Below the pieces are notes generated by a model. The model did not search any database. It was not told the origin of the DNA and saw only the letters and a program-made list of their open reading frames with translations. From Flavobacteriales bacterium (GTDB lineage Bacteria; Bacteroidota; Bacteroidia; Flavobacteriales_D; Crocinitomicaceae): a stretch of DNA of 64,000 nt. Shown here in pieces: positions 28,456 to 37,922 of this stretch; position 1 is the first letter of the stretch; every line of letters begins with the position of its first letter. Made by a program: the position numbers and the translations under genes. The DNA is taken from the NCBI GenBank assembly GCA_947462255.1, contig CANHOA010000013.1, forward strand, positions 1 to 64,000, given 5' to 3'.

Positions 28456-29661
28456 ATGATTCCTTTTTCACCACCTAGAATTGATCAAAAAATTATCGAT
28501 GCGGTTGTAGAAACTCTCCACAGTGGTTGGATTTCTACAGGCCCAAGGACAAAGCTTTTCGAAAAGAAAATAACCGAATACTGTGGCTGCAAAACCACTG
28601 TTGCTGTTAGTGCTTGGACAACGGGCATGGAGGTGTTTTTGCGTTGGTGGGGTATTGGCCCTGGTGATGAGGTAATAATTCCTGTTTATACCTATTGCGC
28701 AAGTGCTAACGTGGTGCTGCATACCGGAGCAAAACTCATTATGGTTGATATAAACCAAGATGATTTTAATATTTCAATAGAAAAAATTAGGGCTGAAATT
28801 ACGCCGAATACTAAAGTGATAATGCCTGTTGATATTGCTGGATTACCTTGCGATTACAAACAAATTTATGAGCTGATTGAGGAATTTAAGCCCATCTTTA
28901 CCCCATCAAATGATAAGCAAGCCTTGTTGGGAAGAATATTACTTGCGGCTGATGCAGCACACAGTTTTGGTGCTCTTTTTAATGGTGTTAGGGCTGGTGC
29001 TCAGGCGGATGTTTCTTGTTTCTCGTTCCATGCGGTAAAAAACTTAAGTACGGCTGAAGGTGGAGCAGTTTGCTTTAATCTACCGGATAGCTTTAATCAT
29101 GATGAAATCTATAAGGAATTTTGCATCAAAATATTACATGGCCAATCAAAAGATGCGCTCGCAAAAATGCAGAAAGGAGCCTGGCGATATGACGTGTTAG
29201 AAGCAGGATACAAATGTAATATGACGGATATTCAAGCCGCAATTGGTTTGATTGAATTAGAACGCTACCAAGAAAATATGGATCGCCGTGCGGAAATTTT
29301 TCGGCAATATTATGAAGGATTTAAATCGGACGATTGGGCTATTTGCCCTATTTCTGTTGATGATTCAAGGCATACGTCCTATCATTTATTTCAGCTATGC
29401 ATTGATAATATTACAGAGGTGCAAAGGGATGCAATTATGCATGAAATTTTTGAGCAAGATGTTTCTGTTAATGTCCATTTTCAGCCTTTGCCGCTCTTCA
29501 CAGTCTATAAACAATTAGGGTATTCCATCGACAATTATCCTATTGCGTACGCAAAATATGCTTCAGAGATCTCTCTTCCTGTGTATTTCCAATTAAAGGA
29601 TGACGAAGTTCAACTAATTATACATGCTGTTAAAGTCGCCTACTCTAAAGTAATGGGATGA
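28456..29661 (+). CDS. DegT/DnrJ/EryC1-family PLP-dependent sugar aminotransferase
   Basis: These enzymes transaminate keto-sugar nucleotides, for example UDP-4-keto-hexoses, giving amino sugars for surface glycans. The 401-residue protein has the family start MIPFSPPRI and LHSGWISTGPRTKLFEKK, then PVYTYCASANVVLHTGAKL. The DAAHSFGA block contacts PLP. Lys195 in FHAVKNLSTAEGGA is the expected Schiff-base lysine. Its stop overlaps the start of the phosphoglycosyl transferase gene by four bases (ATGA), an arrangement like the aminotransferase and initiating transferase of glycosylation loci. No dehydratase gene for its keto-sugar substrate is in the window. Confidence 0.95.
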   Translation: MIPFSPPRIDQKIIDAVVETLHSGWISTGPRTKLFEKKITEYCGCKTTVAVSAWTTGMEVFLRWWGIGPGDEVIIPVYTYCASANVVLHTGAKLIMVDINQDDFNISIEKIRAEITPNTKVIMPVDIAGLPCDYKQIYELIEEFKPIFTPSNDKQALLGRILLAADAAHSFGALFNGVRAGAQADVSCFSFHAVKNLSTAEGGAVCFNLPDSFNHDEIYKEFCIKILHGQSKDALAKMQKGAWRYDVLEAGYKCNMTDIQAAIGLIELERYQENMDRRAEIFRQYYEGFKSDDWAICPISVDDSRHTSYHLFQLCIDNITEVQRDAIMHEIFEQDVSVNVHFQPLPLFTVYKQLGYSIDNYPIAYAKYASEISLPVYFQLKDDEVQLIIHAVKVAYSKVMG

Positions 29662-30248
29662 AACGTCTTTTTGATCTTCTGTTTTCAATGGTCGTTTTGA
29701 TTTTATTTTTCCCCTTTGGAATTATAATATCCCTTTGTATTATCATAGACTCGAGAGGTGGTGTTTTCTATAAACAAGAACGTGTAGGATTAAATGGCGC
29801 TGTTTTTACTATATTGAAATTTAGATCGATGTATGTTAAAGCCGAATCGAGTGGCTCATTGACCGTTGCTAAGGATCCGCGAATTACTCGAATGGGTTGG
29901 TTCATACGAAAACTTAAACTGGATGAATTTCCTCAGTTTTTGAATGTCATCGCTGGGCAAATGAGCGTAGTTGGACCACGACCAGAAGTACAAGAATTTG
30001 TTGATTTATATACTGATGAACAAAGGGAAATTTTAAGGGTGAAGCCAGGGATTACAGATGAAGCTTCTTTGGCTTATTTTGATGAAAACAACATGCTTTC
30101 GGATTCATCAAACCCTAAACTTACCTACATCCAAGAGATCATGCCACGTAAAATCGAGATTAACCTCAAGTATCTCTCGGAAAAGAGTTGGTATTCTGAT
30201 GCTGTTGTTATTCTTAAAACAATGCTTAGAATACTCAGGATTAAATAA
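29658..30248 (+). CDS. initiating sugar-phosphate transferase (PglC/WcaJ C-terminal type)
   Basis: Such monotopic phosphoglycosyl transferases move a sugar-1-phosphate from UDP-sugar to undecaprenyl phosphate, the first step of glycan assembly. The 196-residue protein is the minimal single-domain form: one N-terminal hydrophobic re-entrant helix (about 5-30), the FYKQERVGLNGAVFTILKFRSM motif region (37-58), the catalytic Asp89-Glu90 dyad in KLDEFPQ, and SVVGPRPE (103-110). Together with the flippase and polymerase/ligase it suggests a Wzx/Wzy-type or glycoprotein-glycan pathway. Confidence 0.95.
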   Translation: MKRLFDLLFSMVVLILFFPFGIIISLCIIIDSRGGVFYKQERVGLNGAVFTILKFRSMYVKAESSGSLTVAKDPRITRMGWFIRKLKLDEFPQFLNVIAGQMSVVGPRPEVQEFVDLYTDEQREILRVKPGITDEASLAYFDENNMLSDSSNPKLTYIQEIMPRKIEINLKYLSEKSWYSDAVVILKTMLRILRIK

Positions 30249-30339
30249 TATGTAGCTATCTTCAAACAGAACAATCTAATTTTATTATTGTATATTCATG
30301 TAGCTGATGCAAACTTTAGTCTCATTTGATATAATTTTA

Positions 30340-30347
30340 TAACTTTG
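30340..30347 (+). promoter_or_regulatory. -7 promoter element (TAACTTTG) of the TonB-dependent receptor gene
   Basis: TAACTTTG fits TAnnTTTG and lies in the 183-base gap between the glycan cluster and the receptor gene, giving a leader of about 80 bases before ATG 30432. The leader is AT-rich and I see no obvious hairpin in it. Confidence 0.55.
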
Positions 30348-30431
30348 GTAGGTAAATATTCAATATTAAGTCAAAAACAATTGGTCAAAAAGTTAATATT
30401 TACAGTTAAACATAATAAATTAAAGATGTAA

Positions 30432-33203
30432 ATGCTTAGGATTTTACTTGTACTATTCATTCTTTGTTCCATTTCCTCAGTTTATAGTCAAACGAAACTC
30501 AATGGAAAGCTAGTAGATGCCTTTTCAGGAGAGCCCATAGAAGCGGCTAAAGTTAAAATTAAAGGGCTAAATAAGGGTGGGATGACCGATAAAGATGGCT
30601 TTTTCTTCATTGAAATAGAGTTGGTTTTTCCAATGACTTTAGTCAGTACATACCTTGGATATGAAGATCAAGAAACAACGCTATACTTTTATCCGCAAGA
30701 CAGCATAATTATTCGCCTTAAGCCAAGCAGCATTAAAAATTTTGCTACCATTAACATTCGAAGTTTTGCCAGCGAAAAAGAAAAAGAATCGGCATTATCG
30801 GTAGAAACGATGACTTTAAGTGAAATCAAAGCAACGCCTGCATTGGATTTCTACGACGGTTTAAGCCATATGAAAGGAGTTGATTTAACATCTGCTAGTA
30901 TTGGTTTTAAAGTTGTAAATACTAGGGGCTTTAATTCTACATCGCCTGTCCGAACCTTACAAATAATTGACGGAGTAGACAATGCGTCGCCCGGTTTAAA
31001 TTTTGCTTTGGGTAATTTTTTAGGGGCTTCAGAATTAGATTTATTACTGGTAGATATTGTTTCCGGAGCAAGCTCTGCTTTTTATGGACCTAACGCTTTC
31101 AACGGTGTCATCAGCATGCAAACCAAAAGCCCTTTTAAATTTCAGGGATTTAGCGCTAGCATTAAAGGAGGAGAGCGCATGTTGAACGAATATGCTGTGC
31201 GCTATGCTAAAGCATTTAAAAACAAAGCTGGTGAGGATAAATTTGCCTACAAAATCAACATCTCTTATTTGAATGCGAATGATTGGGAGGCGAATAATAT
31301 GAATTCTGTCGAGGGACTCGATACAGATAGGGGTAACCCAGGAGGATATGATGCAGTTAACCGTTATGGGGATGAAAATTTATCTCCAAATATCAATAAT
31401 GCCCTAGACCCAGCGGCAATATGGCAAACTCCTGGATTGAAAAGATGGCACCGAACGGGCTATTGGGAAAAAGATGTTGCCGACTACAAAACGGAAAACT
31501 TAAAATCGTCTGTCGCTTTGCATTTTATGATTAAACCAAAGCTTGAATTTATTGTTGCCTCCAATTTTGGAACGGGTACTACAGTATATCAAGGCGATAA
31601 CCGGTTTTGCTTAAAAGATATTTTGTTTTTTCAGAATAGATTGGAGCTCAGAAAGAAAGATGATTTCTTTATTCGCGCGTATGCAACGAATGAAGACGCA
31701 GGAAAATCATACGATGCCGTACTCACCGCGTTTTTATTGCAAGATGCAGCAGCGGATGATTGGGATTGGAATAATCGATACAGACAATATTGGTCGAGTC
31801 AAATTACCAATCGAGTCAGGGCATTAGACCCTTCTGTTCAGTGGACGCCAACCGTTGGTGTTCCGCCAGATTATGCTGCAATAAATGAAGTTATAAATGC
31901 GAACCAAGATTCAATGATCGCTTGGCATGCTGAAGCAAGTGATTTTGCTAATGGCGCCTACAGCAATTGGGAAATGGATGCTTTTTTTAAACCGGGTACT
32001 CAGCGATTTGATTCACTCATGGCCGACATCACTCAAAAAACGTCTTTTCTAGAAGGTGGATCGCGCATTCAAGACAAATCAGGTCTTTATCATTTGCATG
32101 CAGAGAAAACCTTTCGGACCTCGTTCGCAGATTTTACTTTAGGTGCAAATGGCCGCCTCTATAATCCTAGGTCGCAGGGCTCTTTGTTTAGTGATACCAA
32201 CGGTGTTAAAATTTTAAATAAAGAATTTGGAATTTATGCCGGTTTAGAAAAGCACTTGATCGATGACAAGCTAATTTTTAAAGCATCTCTGCGTGTCGAT
32301 AAAAATCAAAACTTTGATTTTTTACCTTCGCCTGCCGCTTCTATTATTTGGCAACCTAACAAGCAACACGCTGTAAGAGGAACTTTCACTTCAGCTATTC
32401 GAAACCCAACTTTGTTGAATCAATACATGTATTACAATGTTGGTCGTGCAAAACTTGTTGGGAATATTAGCGGTTATGACTCCTTGGTTACCATAGAATC
32501 GTTGCGTGATTTCTACTACACTCAAAATTCTGACACCTTGCGTTATTTTAATCTTGACCCGATTGCACCCGAAAAAGTAAAGTCGTTTGAAATAGGATAT
32601 AAAGGCACGTTTTTTAGTAAGTTGTTTCTAGATGTCAATTACTATTTCAATTATTACACCCAATTCATTGGCTACGTCAATGGAGTAGATATTTTCATAA
32701 CACCACTCAACACCCCAATTATCAATAATGTTTATCGGATTGCTACGAATTCTAAGGAATCGATCACTACCCAAGGAATTTCTCTCGGTTTGAATTATTA
32801 CTTAGGAGAACATTATGCCTTGAATGGAAATTATTCTTGGAATGCATTAAGGAAAAAATCCGACGACCCAATCATTCCGGCATATAACACACCAGAACAT
32901 AAATTCAACGTGGGTTTTCAAGGGCGGAATTTTACAATCAATAAAGTAAAAGGCTTAGGATTTAATGTCAATTATAAATGGATTCAGGGATTTTATTCTG
33001 AGGGTTCTCCACAGTTTTCGGGCAGTGTTCCCACCTATGGCTTGGTGGATGCTCAGGTGAATAAATTCATAGAAAAAGCAAAACTAACCGTCAAACTTGG
33101 CGCTTCGAATCTTTTAAATAATAAAGTGCTCCAAGTTTTCGGTGGGCCTTTTGTCGGCAGAATCATTTATCTCTCACTATCTTTTGATGTCAACGACAAA
33201 TAA
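30432..33203 (+). CDS. TonB-dependent outer-membrane receptor with N-terminal carboxypeptidase-like domain
   Basis: The 923-residue protein has a signal peptide (about 1-19). A carboxypeptidase-regulatory-like domain follows (about 21-100; KLNGKLVDAFSGEPIEAAKV), then a plug domain (about 120-230; VDLTSASIGFKVVNTRGFNS, then VSGASSAFYGPNAFNGVI) and a long beta-barrel ending in an aromatic-rich strand (IIYLSLSFDVNDK). It should take up a ligand too large for porins, using TonB energy. No SusD partner is nearby, so a SusCD polysaccharide system is not indicated. The next gene encodes a secreted alpha/beta hydrolase, so the pair may release and import one product. Substrate unknown. Confidence 0.93.
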   Translation: MLRILLVLFILCSISSVYSQTKLNGKLVDAFSGEPIEAAKVKIKGLNKGGMTDKDGFFFIEIELVFPMTLVSTYLGYEDQETTLYFYPQDSIIIRLKPSSIKNFATINIRSFASEKEKESALSVETMTLSEIKATPALDFYDGLSHMKGVDLTSASIGFKVVNTRGFNSTSPVRTLQIIDGVDNASPGLNFALGNFLGASELDLLLVDIVSGASSAFYGPNAFNGVISMQTKSPFKFQGFSASIKGGERMLNEYAVRYAKAFKNKAGEDKFAYKINISYLNANDWEANNMNSVEGLDTDRGNPGGYDAVNRYGDENLSPNINNALDPAAIWQTPGLKRWHRTGYWEKDVADYKTENLKSSVALHFMIKPKLEFIVASNFGTGTTVYQGDNRFCLKDILFFQNRLELRKKDDFFIRAYATNEDAGKSYDAVLTAFLLQDAAADDWDWNNRYRQYWSSQITNRVRALDPSVQWTPTVGVPPDYAAINEVINANQDSMIAWHAEASDFANGAYSNWEMDAFFKPGTQRFDSLMADITQKTSFLEGGSRIQDKSGLYHLHAEKTFRTSFADFTLGANGRLYNPRSQGSLFSDTNGVKILNKEFGIYAGLEKHLIDDKLIFKASLRVDKNQNFDFLPSPAASIIWQPNKQHAVRGTFTSAIRNPTLLNQYMYYNVGRAKLVGNISGYDSLVTIESLRDFYYTQNSDTLRYFNLDPIAPEKVKSFEIGYKGTFFSKLFLDVNYYFNYYTQFIGYVNGVDIFITPLNTPIINNVYRIATNSKESITTQGISLGLNYYLGEHYALNGNYSWNALRKKSDDPIIPAYNTPEHKFNVGFQGRNFTINKVKGLGFNVNYKWIQGFYSEGSPQFSGSVPTYGLVDAQVNKFIEKAKLTVKLGASNLLNNKVLQVFGGPFVGRIIYLSLSFDVNDK

Positions 33204-33230
33204 TTAGATACGTATCCCAATTTTAATTTA

Positions 33231-33238
33231 TACCTTTG
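33231..33238 (+). promoter_or_regulatory. -7 promoter element (TACCTTTG) of the secreted hydrolase gene
   Basis: TACCTTTG fits TAnnTTTG and lies 28 bases before ATG 33267, in the 63-base gap after the receptor gene. The hydrolase can therefore be transcribed on its own as well as from the receptor promoter. Confidence 0.55.
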
Positions 33239-33266
33239 AATCAAAATTTAACCTAAAAACAATTTT

Positions 33267-34847
33267 ATGAAAAAAATAATTTTACCCTTTCTTTTTGCCT
33301 TTGCCATTTGTGGGAATTTATTTGCACAACCGCAACGGTTTGTTGACGAAGTGTTTTCAAACTTCACCCAGGAGAATAATATTCTTTATTCTCAAAATTA
33401 TTCTGTAATAGCGGCATCTCAGGGTGTTCCTTATGTACCAACAGGGGCATCAGCTCAGGTTCCAGCATTGGTTTTTGACATGTATGAGCCAGCTGGCGAT
33501 ACCATGGCAGAGCGTCCTTTGATTATCATGCTTCACACAGGTACTTTTTTACCAATCATTTACAACGGAAATGCTACTGGTATGCGGAATGATGTAGCCA
33601 CAACTAATATTTGTAAGAGCTATGCCAAAAGAGGATATGTGGTTGCTAATTTAGAATACCGTTTAGGTTGGAATCCAACGGCTGCAACACAAGCTGAAAG
33701 AGCAGCAAGCTTAATGAAAGCAGTATATCGTGCTATTCAAGATACTAAAAGTGCTGTTCGTTTTGTTCGAAGAGATTATTCAATTACAAATCAATGGGGC
33801 ATTGACACATCACGAATCATTTTGTGTGGTCAAGGTTCCGGAGGTTGGATTGCACTCGGTTATGCAACAGTAGATAAATTGGCGGAAGTTCAATTACCTA
33901 AATTTTTAGATGCGATGGGTGTTCCGCTTATTGATACTGCAATTATTGGAGATTGGGATGGAATTGGTGGACAATTCAATATGGAAACTAACCTTGGTTT
34001 TTCTAATGATATTGATATGGTTTGTAGCATGGGTGGTGGACTTGGTGATATCAGCTGGTTAGAAGCTGGCGATGTACCAATGTGTGCTGTTCATTGTCCA
34101 ACAGATCCTGTGGCTGTTTATACAACTGGAGATGTTTCAATCGCTTCTATTGGAATAGTAACTACAGATATCAGCGGAAGCTATGATGTTATGAAAAAAG
34201 CGAATATGCTAGGAAATAATTCAGTTCTAGATCCTGTTAATACAGGGAATGATCCATACACACTTGCTGCTCAAGCAGCTTCAGCTGTTGCTCAAGGAAT
34301 GTTGGATTTTGGTGGTACTGCCATCGGTGCGCCAGAAGACAATGTATTCCCATACATCACAGGAAATCCCTTTGAAGCGGCTCCTTGGGATTTCTGGGAT
34401 TCAACAACAACGTGTGCTATTGCTGTGCAACTTGGTTTACCAGCTGCTCAAGGTACTGCTGCACACGTTTCAAATATTCAACAAAACCCTGATATGAGTT
34501 ATCCTAAGTCAATGGCTTATACGGACTCAACATTGGGTTATTTTTGTAGAAGAATTGTACGTGCAACGAATTTAGATGGTCAAACAGGTTTAAATGATCT
34601 AACGGCTATCGAGTCAGGAATTAATCTTTTTCCTAACCCAGCGATGCAAAACTTAACAATTCTTTCAGAAAATGGAATGATTAATTCTATTAAGATGTAC
34701 ACGACTGCTGGAAAATTAGTGAAAGAAGAAACTAATCTTTCTGCTAATCAAGTTCAACTTAATGCTCTTAATTTAATCGAAGGTCTTTACCTATGTGCTA
34801 TTGAGGTGAATGGTCAAATCGTTACCAAACGATTAATGATTAAATAA
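33267..34847 (+). CDS. T9SS-secreted alpha/beta hydrolase (esterase-like) with type-A sorting domain
   Basis: The 526-residue protein has a signal peptide (about 1-21; FAFAICGNLFAQ). An alpha/beta-hydrolase domain follows, with RPLIIMLHTGTF (oxyanion region) and the nucleophile elbow GQGSGGW, placing the serine at residue 191. The C-terminal 75 residues are a T9SS type-A sorting domain (INLFPNPAMQNLTIL ... LNLIEGLYLCAIEVNGQ, ending TKRLMIK). It should be exported to the cell surface. The fold suggests an ester or amide bond hydrolase; the substrate is not predictable. The catalytic Asp and His were not located with certainty. The gene ends at a strong terminator. Confidence 0.88.
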   Translation: MKKIILPFLFAFAICGNLFAQPQRFVDEVFSNFTQENNILYSQNYSVIAASQGVPYVPTGASAQVPALVFDMYEPAGDTMAERPLIIMLHTGTFLPIIYNGNATGMRNDVATTNICKSYAKRGYVVANLEYRLGWNPTAATQAERAASLMKAVYRAIQDTKSAVRFVRRDYSITNQWGIDTSRIILCGQGSGGWIALGYATVDKLAEVQLPKFLDAMGVPLIDTAIIGDWDGIGGQFNMETNLGFSNDIDMVCSMGGGLGDISWLEAGDVPMCAVHCPTDPVAVYTTGDVSIASIGIVTTDISGSYDVMKKANMLGNNSVLDPVNTGNDPYTLAAQAASAVAQGMLDFGGTAIGAPEDNVFPYITGNPFEAAPWDFWDSTTTCAIAVQLGLPAAQGTAAHVSNIQQNPDMSYPKSMAYTDSTLGYFCRRIVRATNLDGQTGLNDLTAIESGINLFPNPAMQNLTILSENGMINSIKMYTTAGKLVKEETNLSANQVQLNALNLIEGLYLCAIEVNGQIVTKRLMIK

Positions 34848-34866
34848 TACCACATTATAACTATTG

Positions 34867-34895
34867 AAAAGCGCTCTTTGGAGCGCTTTTTTTTT
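34867..34895 (+). terminator. intrinsic terminator after the secreted hydrolase
   Basis: AAAAGCGCTC (34867-34876) and GAGCGCTTTT (34881-34890) form a ten-base stem with a TTTG loop, followed by more T to 34895. It begins 20 bases after the stop codon. Confidence 0.92.
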
Positions 34896-34979
34896 GCCCA
34901 AAAATCTTGAAGAAGCGTAATTGAATAATTAAATTTTTATTTCTTAACATATAAAAATCAATAATATGATTTATCATTA

Positions 34980-34987
34980 TACCTTTG
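34980..34987 (+). promoter_or_regulatory. -7 promoter element (TACCTTTG) upstream of the YceI gene
   Basis: TACCTTTG fits TAnnTTTG. It lies 136 bases before ATG 35124 in a 276-base gap, so the YceI mRNA would have an unusually long leader for this window. The leader is AT-rich with no hairpin that I could recognise by eye. Confidence 0.5.
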
Positions 34988-35123
34988 TCTTGTTCTATTA
35001 GGAATACTTATGTCAATCGTGCTTTTAGCAATAAAAAATTGGGTTTTGATTGAGAATCGTGCAAGATATTACCCAATGTTAAAATAAAATTATTAATATT
35101 CATTTAACTTAAAAAATAACATC

Positions 35124-35651
35124 ATGGAAACAACATGGCAATTAGATCCAACACACAGTGAATTGGGTTTCAAGGTTAAACACCTTATGATAACAAACAT
35201 TAAAGGAGAGTTTAGAAATTTTAGTGCGGAAATCGATGGAGAAGATTTTAGCAAAGCTGCTATTTCTGCAACGATTGATACTTCTTCTATCTTCACAAAC
35301 GAAGATAACCGTGACGCACATTTAAAAAATGCTGATTTCTTTGATGTAGATAATCATAAAGAAATGACATTTAAAGGAAACTCTTATACTAAAATTGATG
35401 ACGAAAATTATGAGTTGACCGGAATGCTTTCAATTAAAGGCATTAGCAAAGAAATTAAACTTGCTGTGGAATATGGCGGAACAAGCAAAGATCCATGGGG
35501 AAATGAGAAAATGGGTTTTTCAATCAATGGAAAAATTAACCGCAATGATTATGGATTAAATTTCAATGCTGCACTAGAAACTGGTGGTTTTCTTTTGGGT
35601 GAAGAGGTGAAAATAAATGCCGATTTACAATTTATTAAGAAAACAGCCTAA
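35124..35651 (+). CDS. YceI-family protein (lipid/polyisoprenoid-binding fold)
   Basis: YceI proteins form a lipocalin-like barrel that binds isoprenoid or other long hydrophobic molecules; many are stress- or pH-induced. The 175-residue protein begins METTWQLDPTHSELGFKVKH, typical of the family. It has the NRDAHLKNADFFDVDNHKEM block and ends with FSINGKINRNDYGLNFN. No signal peptide is visible, so this copy is probably cytoplasmic, unlike E. coli YceI. It is a single-gene unit between two terminators. Confidence 0.94.
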   Translation: METTWQLDPTHSELGFKVKHLMITNIKGEFRNFSAEIDGEDFSKAAISATIDTSSIFTNEDNRDAHLKNADFFDVDNHKEMTFKGNSYTKIDDENYELTGMLSIKGISKEIKLAVEYGGTSKDPWGNEKMGFSINGKINRNDYGLNFNAALETGGFLLGEEVKINADLQFIKKTA

Positions 35652-35703
35652 AATTTAGGTCCGCGCGAATGTATCATCGTGCAGGAAATCAATCATAATT
35701 AAG

Positions 35704-35727
35704 AAAGCCAGCATATGCTGGCTTTTT
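35704..35727. terminator. perfect palindrome terminator after the YceI gene
   Basis: AAAGCCAGCAT and ATGCTGGCTTT (35704-35725) form a perfect 22-base palindrome, followed by T to 35727. It begins 52 bases after the YceI stop. Its symmetry means it could act on both strands, though no gene reads into it from the right. Confidence 0.85.
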
Positions 35728-35892
35728 CATGACGTAAAAATGTAAATTAAAATAACGAATACCACTAAAGTTGATGGTATCGTGTGTTATGAACATTTTT
35801 TTTAATTTTCTAATTCAGATAAACCCATTAATTTTATGTTCTATCTTTATAAGTTAAACAAACGGATAGCTTTTTTATTTCTTTTATAAACT

Positions 35893-36804
35893 ATGAAAAG
35901 GGAATCAATTATTTTTTTCTTCTTGTTATTGAATTACGTTTCCTTTTCTCAAGTTGATATCGATTCTACAATTCCAGTGATTGAGCCGACAGATACTTCG
36001 ATGGCTATTCAGAAAGTAAGCATTGTAATTCCACCTTTTATTCTGATAAATTCAGACACAATAAAACTTGGTGAATTTGATGAGTTGGTGTGTGATTCGT
36101 ACTGTGCCGCAGCTGTTCCTTCTGTCTATGATGCGTTGCATTCTTTTCATTCTCGAAGAGTCGATAAGTTTGGTGGGTACATAAATCACAAGGTTAACAT
36201 AGGACTTGAAAATATTCGCAAAAAAGGATTTAATTCTGATGTAAAACGTCTTTACATTCAAATTAATCCCAAAACGTTGACAGTATATTGGATTGCAGTT
36301 GTAGGACCAAGTACAGATGGTCGATGTTACGTTCGTTTTGATAGCCGTGGTTCAGCTGGTGGAGGAATTGCTGCAGTTCAACCGCAAGTAAAATCGATGC
36401 ATCGATTATACCCAACGCTATCTGCTGAAAAATTATTGGAATTTACTGATTCTGTTGTGCAGTGTTATGAGTGGAATGGAAATAGTCTCCCGTTCTATTA
36501 TAATACAGTAAATATTTGTCAACACTTCTATAAATACTATGATGCTCAGATTGGCTCAGAGATTTCACTTGAAGATTACACGAAACTTTTTCCTGTAAGC
36601 AACGAAGGTTCTTATGCACCAGTAACGAACTTACCGAGGAATAACAATTCTGCGCCTTCTAAATATCGTAAATACAAGGTTAAGGCAGGGGATAGTTTAG
36701 GTAAAATTGCGCTTAAGTATCATACAACAGTTTCAAAGATAAAAAAGGCCAATGGCTTGCGTTCGGATATGATTCGAATTGGGCAGGTATTGAAAATACC
36801 ATAG
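35893..36804 (+). CDS. secreted LysM-domain protein
   Basis: The 303-residue protein has a signal peptide (about 1-20; [15 protein letters not shown]) and ends in one LysM domain (about 258-303; [19 protein letters not shown] and RIGQVLKIP), a peptidoglycan- or chitin-binding fold. Between them lie about 230 residues I do not recognise, with three Cys (in VCDSYCAA and near VNICQH) and a Gly-rich segment ([12 protein letters not shown]). No hydrolase motif is evident. It is probably a periplasmic or envelope protein anchored to the wall. A near-consensus TATCTTTA at about 35842-35849 may be its promoter. Confidence 0.85.
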   Translation: MKRESIIFFFLLLNYVSFSQVDIDSTIPVIEPTDTSMAIQKVSIVIPPFILINSDTIKLGEFDELVCDSYCAAAVPSVYDALHSFHSRRVDKFGGYINHKVNIGLENIRKKGFNSDVKRLYIQINPKTLTVYWIAVVGPSTDGRCYVRFDSRGSAGGGIAAVQPQVKSMHRLYPTLSAEKLLEFTDSVVQCYEWNGNSLPFYYNTVNICQHFYKYYDAQIGSEISLEDYTKLFPVSNEGSYAPVTNLPRNNNSAPSKYRKYKVKAGDSLGKIALKYHTTVSKIKKANGLRSDMIRIGQVLKIP

Positions 36805-36818
36805 TAGTTTCTCGATGA

Positions 36819-37646
36819 TTAACCTCGAATGTTATTCATACTAACACCCCAGGCTATTTTATTAATGCGTGCACTCAAGCCGTTCGTAAGACCAAATCCA
36901 CCTTTGCCTTGCAGAATATTTGAAGTGTAGAATGTTATCCCGTTGTAGAATCCCCAAATGGTTTGGCCAAGTTCGTTCATTTCCTTATTTACTGCTTTCT
37001 CGATTTGTTTCTTGCGCCAGTATTTTTTAAAGCTTTCTGTTTCATTATTTAAGGGAATTGGTTCAATTGTATTTAAAATTGCATCAATCATTCTTGAAAC
37101 CTGATGCTCGTTAATTTGGGTGTTCATCATCATAGCTACTTGTCTATCAAGTTGATCCCTACCATTCATATAATTAGTTAAAAGAAGCCTAGGATCAATG
37201 CTATTTGGGTTTAATCCACTAATGTGTTTTGCACGCAATGGATAGAGCGAACTTGAAAATTGATTCTTGCATCTAAACATATAATTTGACATGCCAGCAA
37301 ATAGTTGACTGGTGGTATCGTGTGTATTACCAATGATGAGGTAGTCACTTACGGTTTCTTGACCTAATTTCCTAACCTGTCTATTTTTTAAAAAAGCAAG
37401 AATCTTTTTACCATTGCCAAATTCCTCAAATCCCTCAAGTTCGAAAGAAGATATATTCTCAATTTTGCGCACTAAGCAAAGAAGATCATTATTGTAAAAA
37501 GGCCTGTATTGATCTGAGCAGATGTTTAATAATGCCCCAGTGTCTGATCGCGTTAACGCCACCTTGCCTCTTAGTAGCTCGTTGCTTGTTTGCACCTGTT
37601 TTAAATTCAATTCCCAATTAAGCATTTTGTTAAGTTTAGTTTTCAT
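36819..37646 (-). CDS. DUF932-like (phage/plasmid-type) protein
   Basis: The 275-residue cytoplasmic protein has the layout I know from DUF932, a family common on plasmids and phages: an early RSDTGALLNICSDQYRPFYN segment (about 33-52), a middle FEEFGNGKKILAFLKN, then DYLIIGNTHDTTSQLFAG and a Cys-containing segment (FRCKNQF) where the family usually has VCxNT. The C-terminal half is helical and basic. Function of the family is unknown; links to DNA recombination or plasmid biology have been suggested. No phage or plasmid gene is adjacent, so it is an isolated copy. The start is ATG 37646. Confidence 0.72.
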   Translation of the reverse strand: MKTKLNKMLNWELNLKQVQTSNELLRGKVALTRSDTGALLNICSDQYRPFYNNDLLCLVRKIENISSFELEGFEEFGNGKKILAFLKNRQVRKLGQETVSDYLIIGNTHDTTSQLFAGMSNYMFRCKNQFSSSLYPLRAKHISGLNPNSIDPRLLLTNYMNGRDQLDRQVAMMMNTQINEHQVSRMIDAILNTIEPIPLNNETESFKKYWRKKQIEKAVNKEMNELGQTIWGFYNGITFYTSNILQGKGGFGLTNGLSARINKIAWGVSMNNIRG

Positions 37647-37922
37647 AGCGAATATTTTTAAGTTTATTTTACAAAGAAATATAATGTATACGTATTATAA
37701 ATACGGAGTGTAAAATAGGACTTAAATTCTTTAATTTTGGCTGCTATTTAGGCTAATAAATTAGTAAGTGCTGAATTATTTGAATGATTGATAACTAGTT
37801 AACTTCTTATGCTAACTAATTTATTGGTTAAGCAAAACCGTAAGTCCGCATAGCTACTTTGAATCATCAGGAATATTAAATAGTGGATTAATTACTATAA
37901 AACGCGAAGCATTCTATTAGTT
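37647..37922. other. 276-base AT-rich spacer
   Basis: This stretch between two minus-strand genes has no ORF of note, tRNA or clear terminator. It must contain the promoter of the DUF932-like gene, but I see no TAnnTTTG in the right orientation. Its base composition is more AT-rich than the neighbours. Confidence 0.5.

Noticed and set aside
36819-37646. DUF932-like gene as evidence of a prophage or plasmid insertion
   Set aside because: No integrase, replication or structural phage gene, and no direct repeats recognised at the borders; only an isolated gene is supported.
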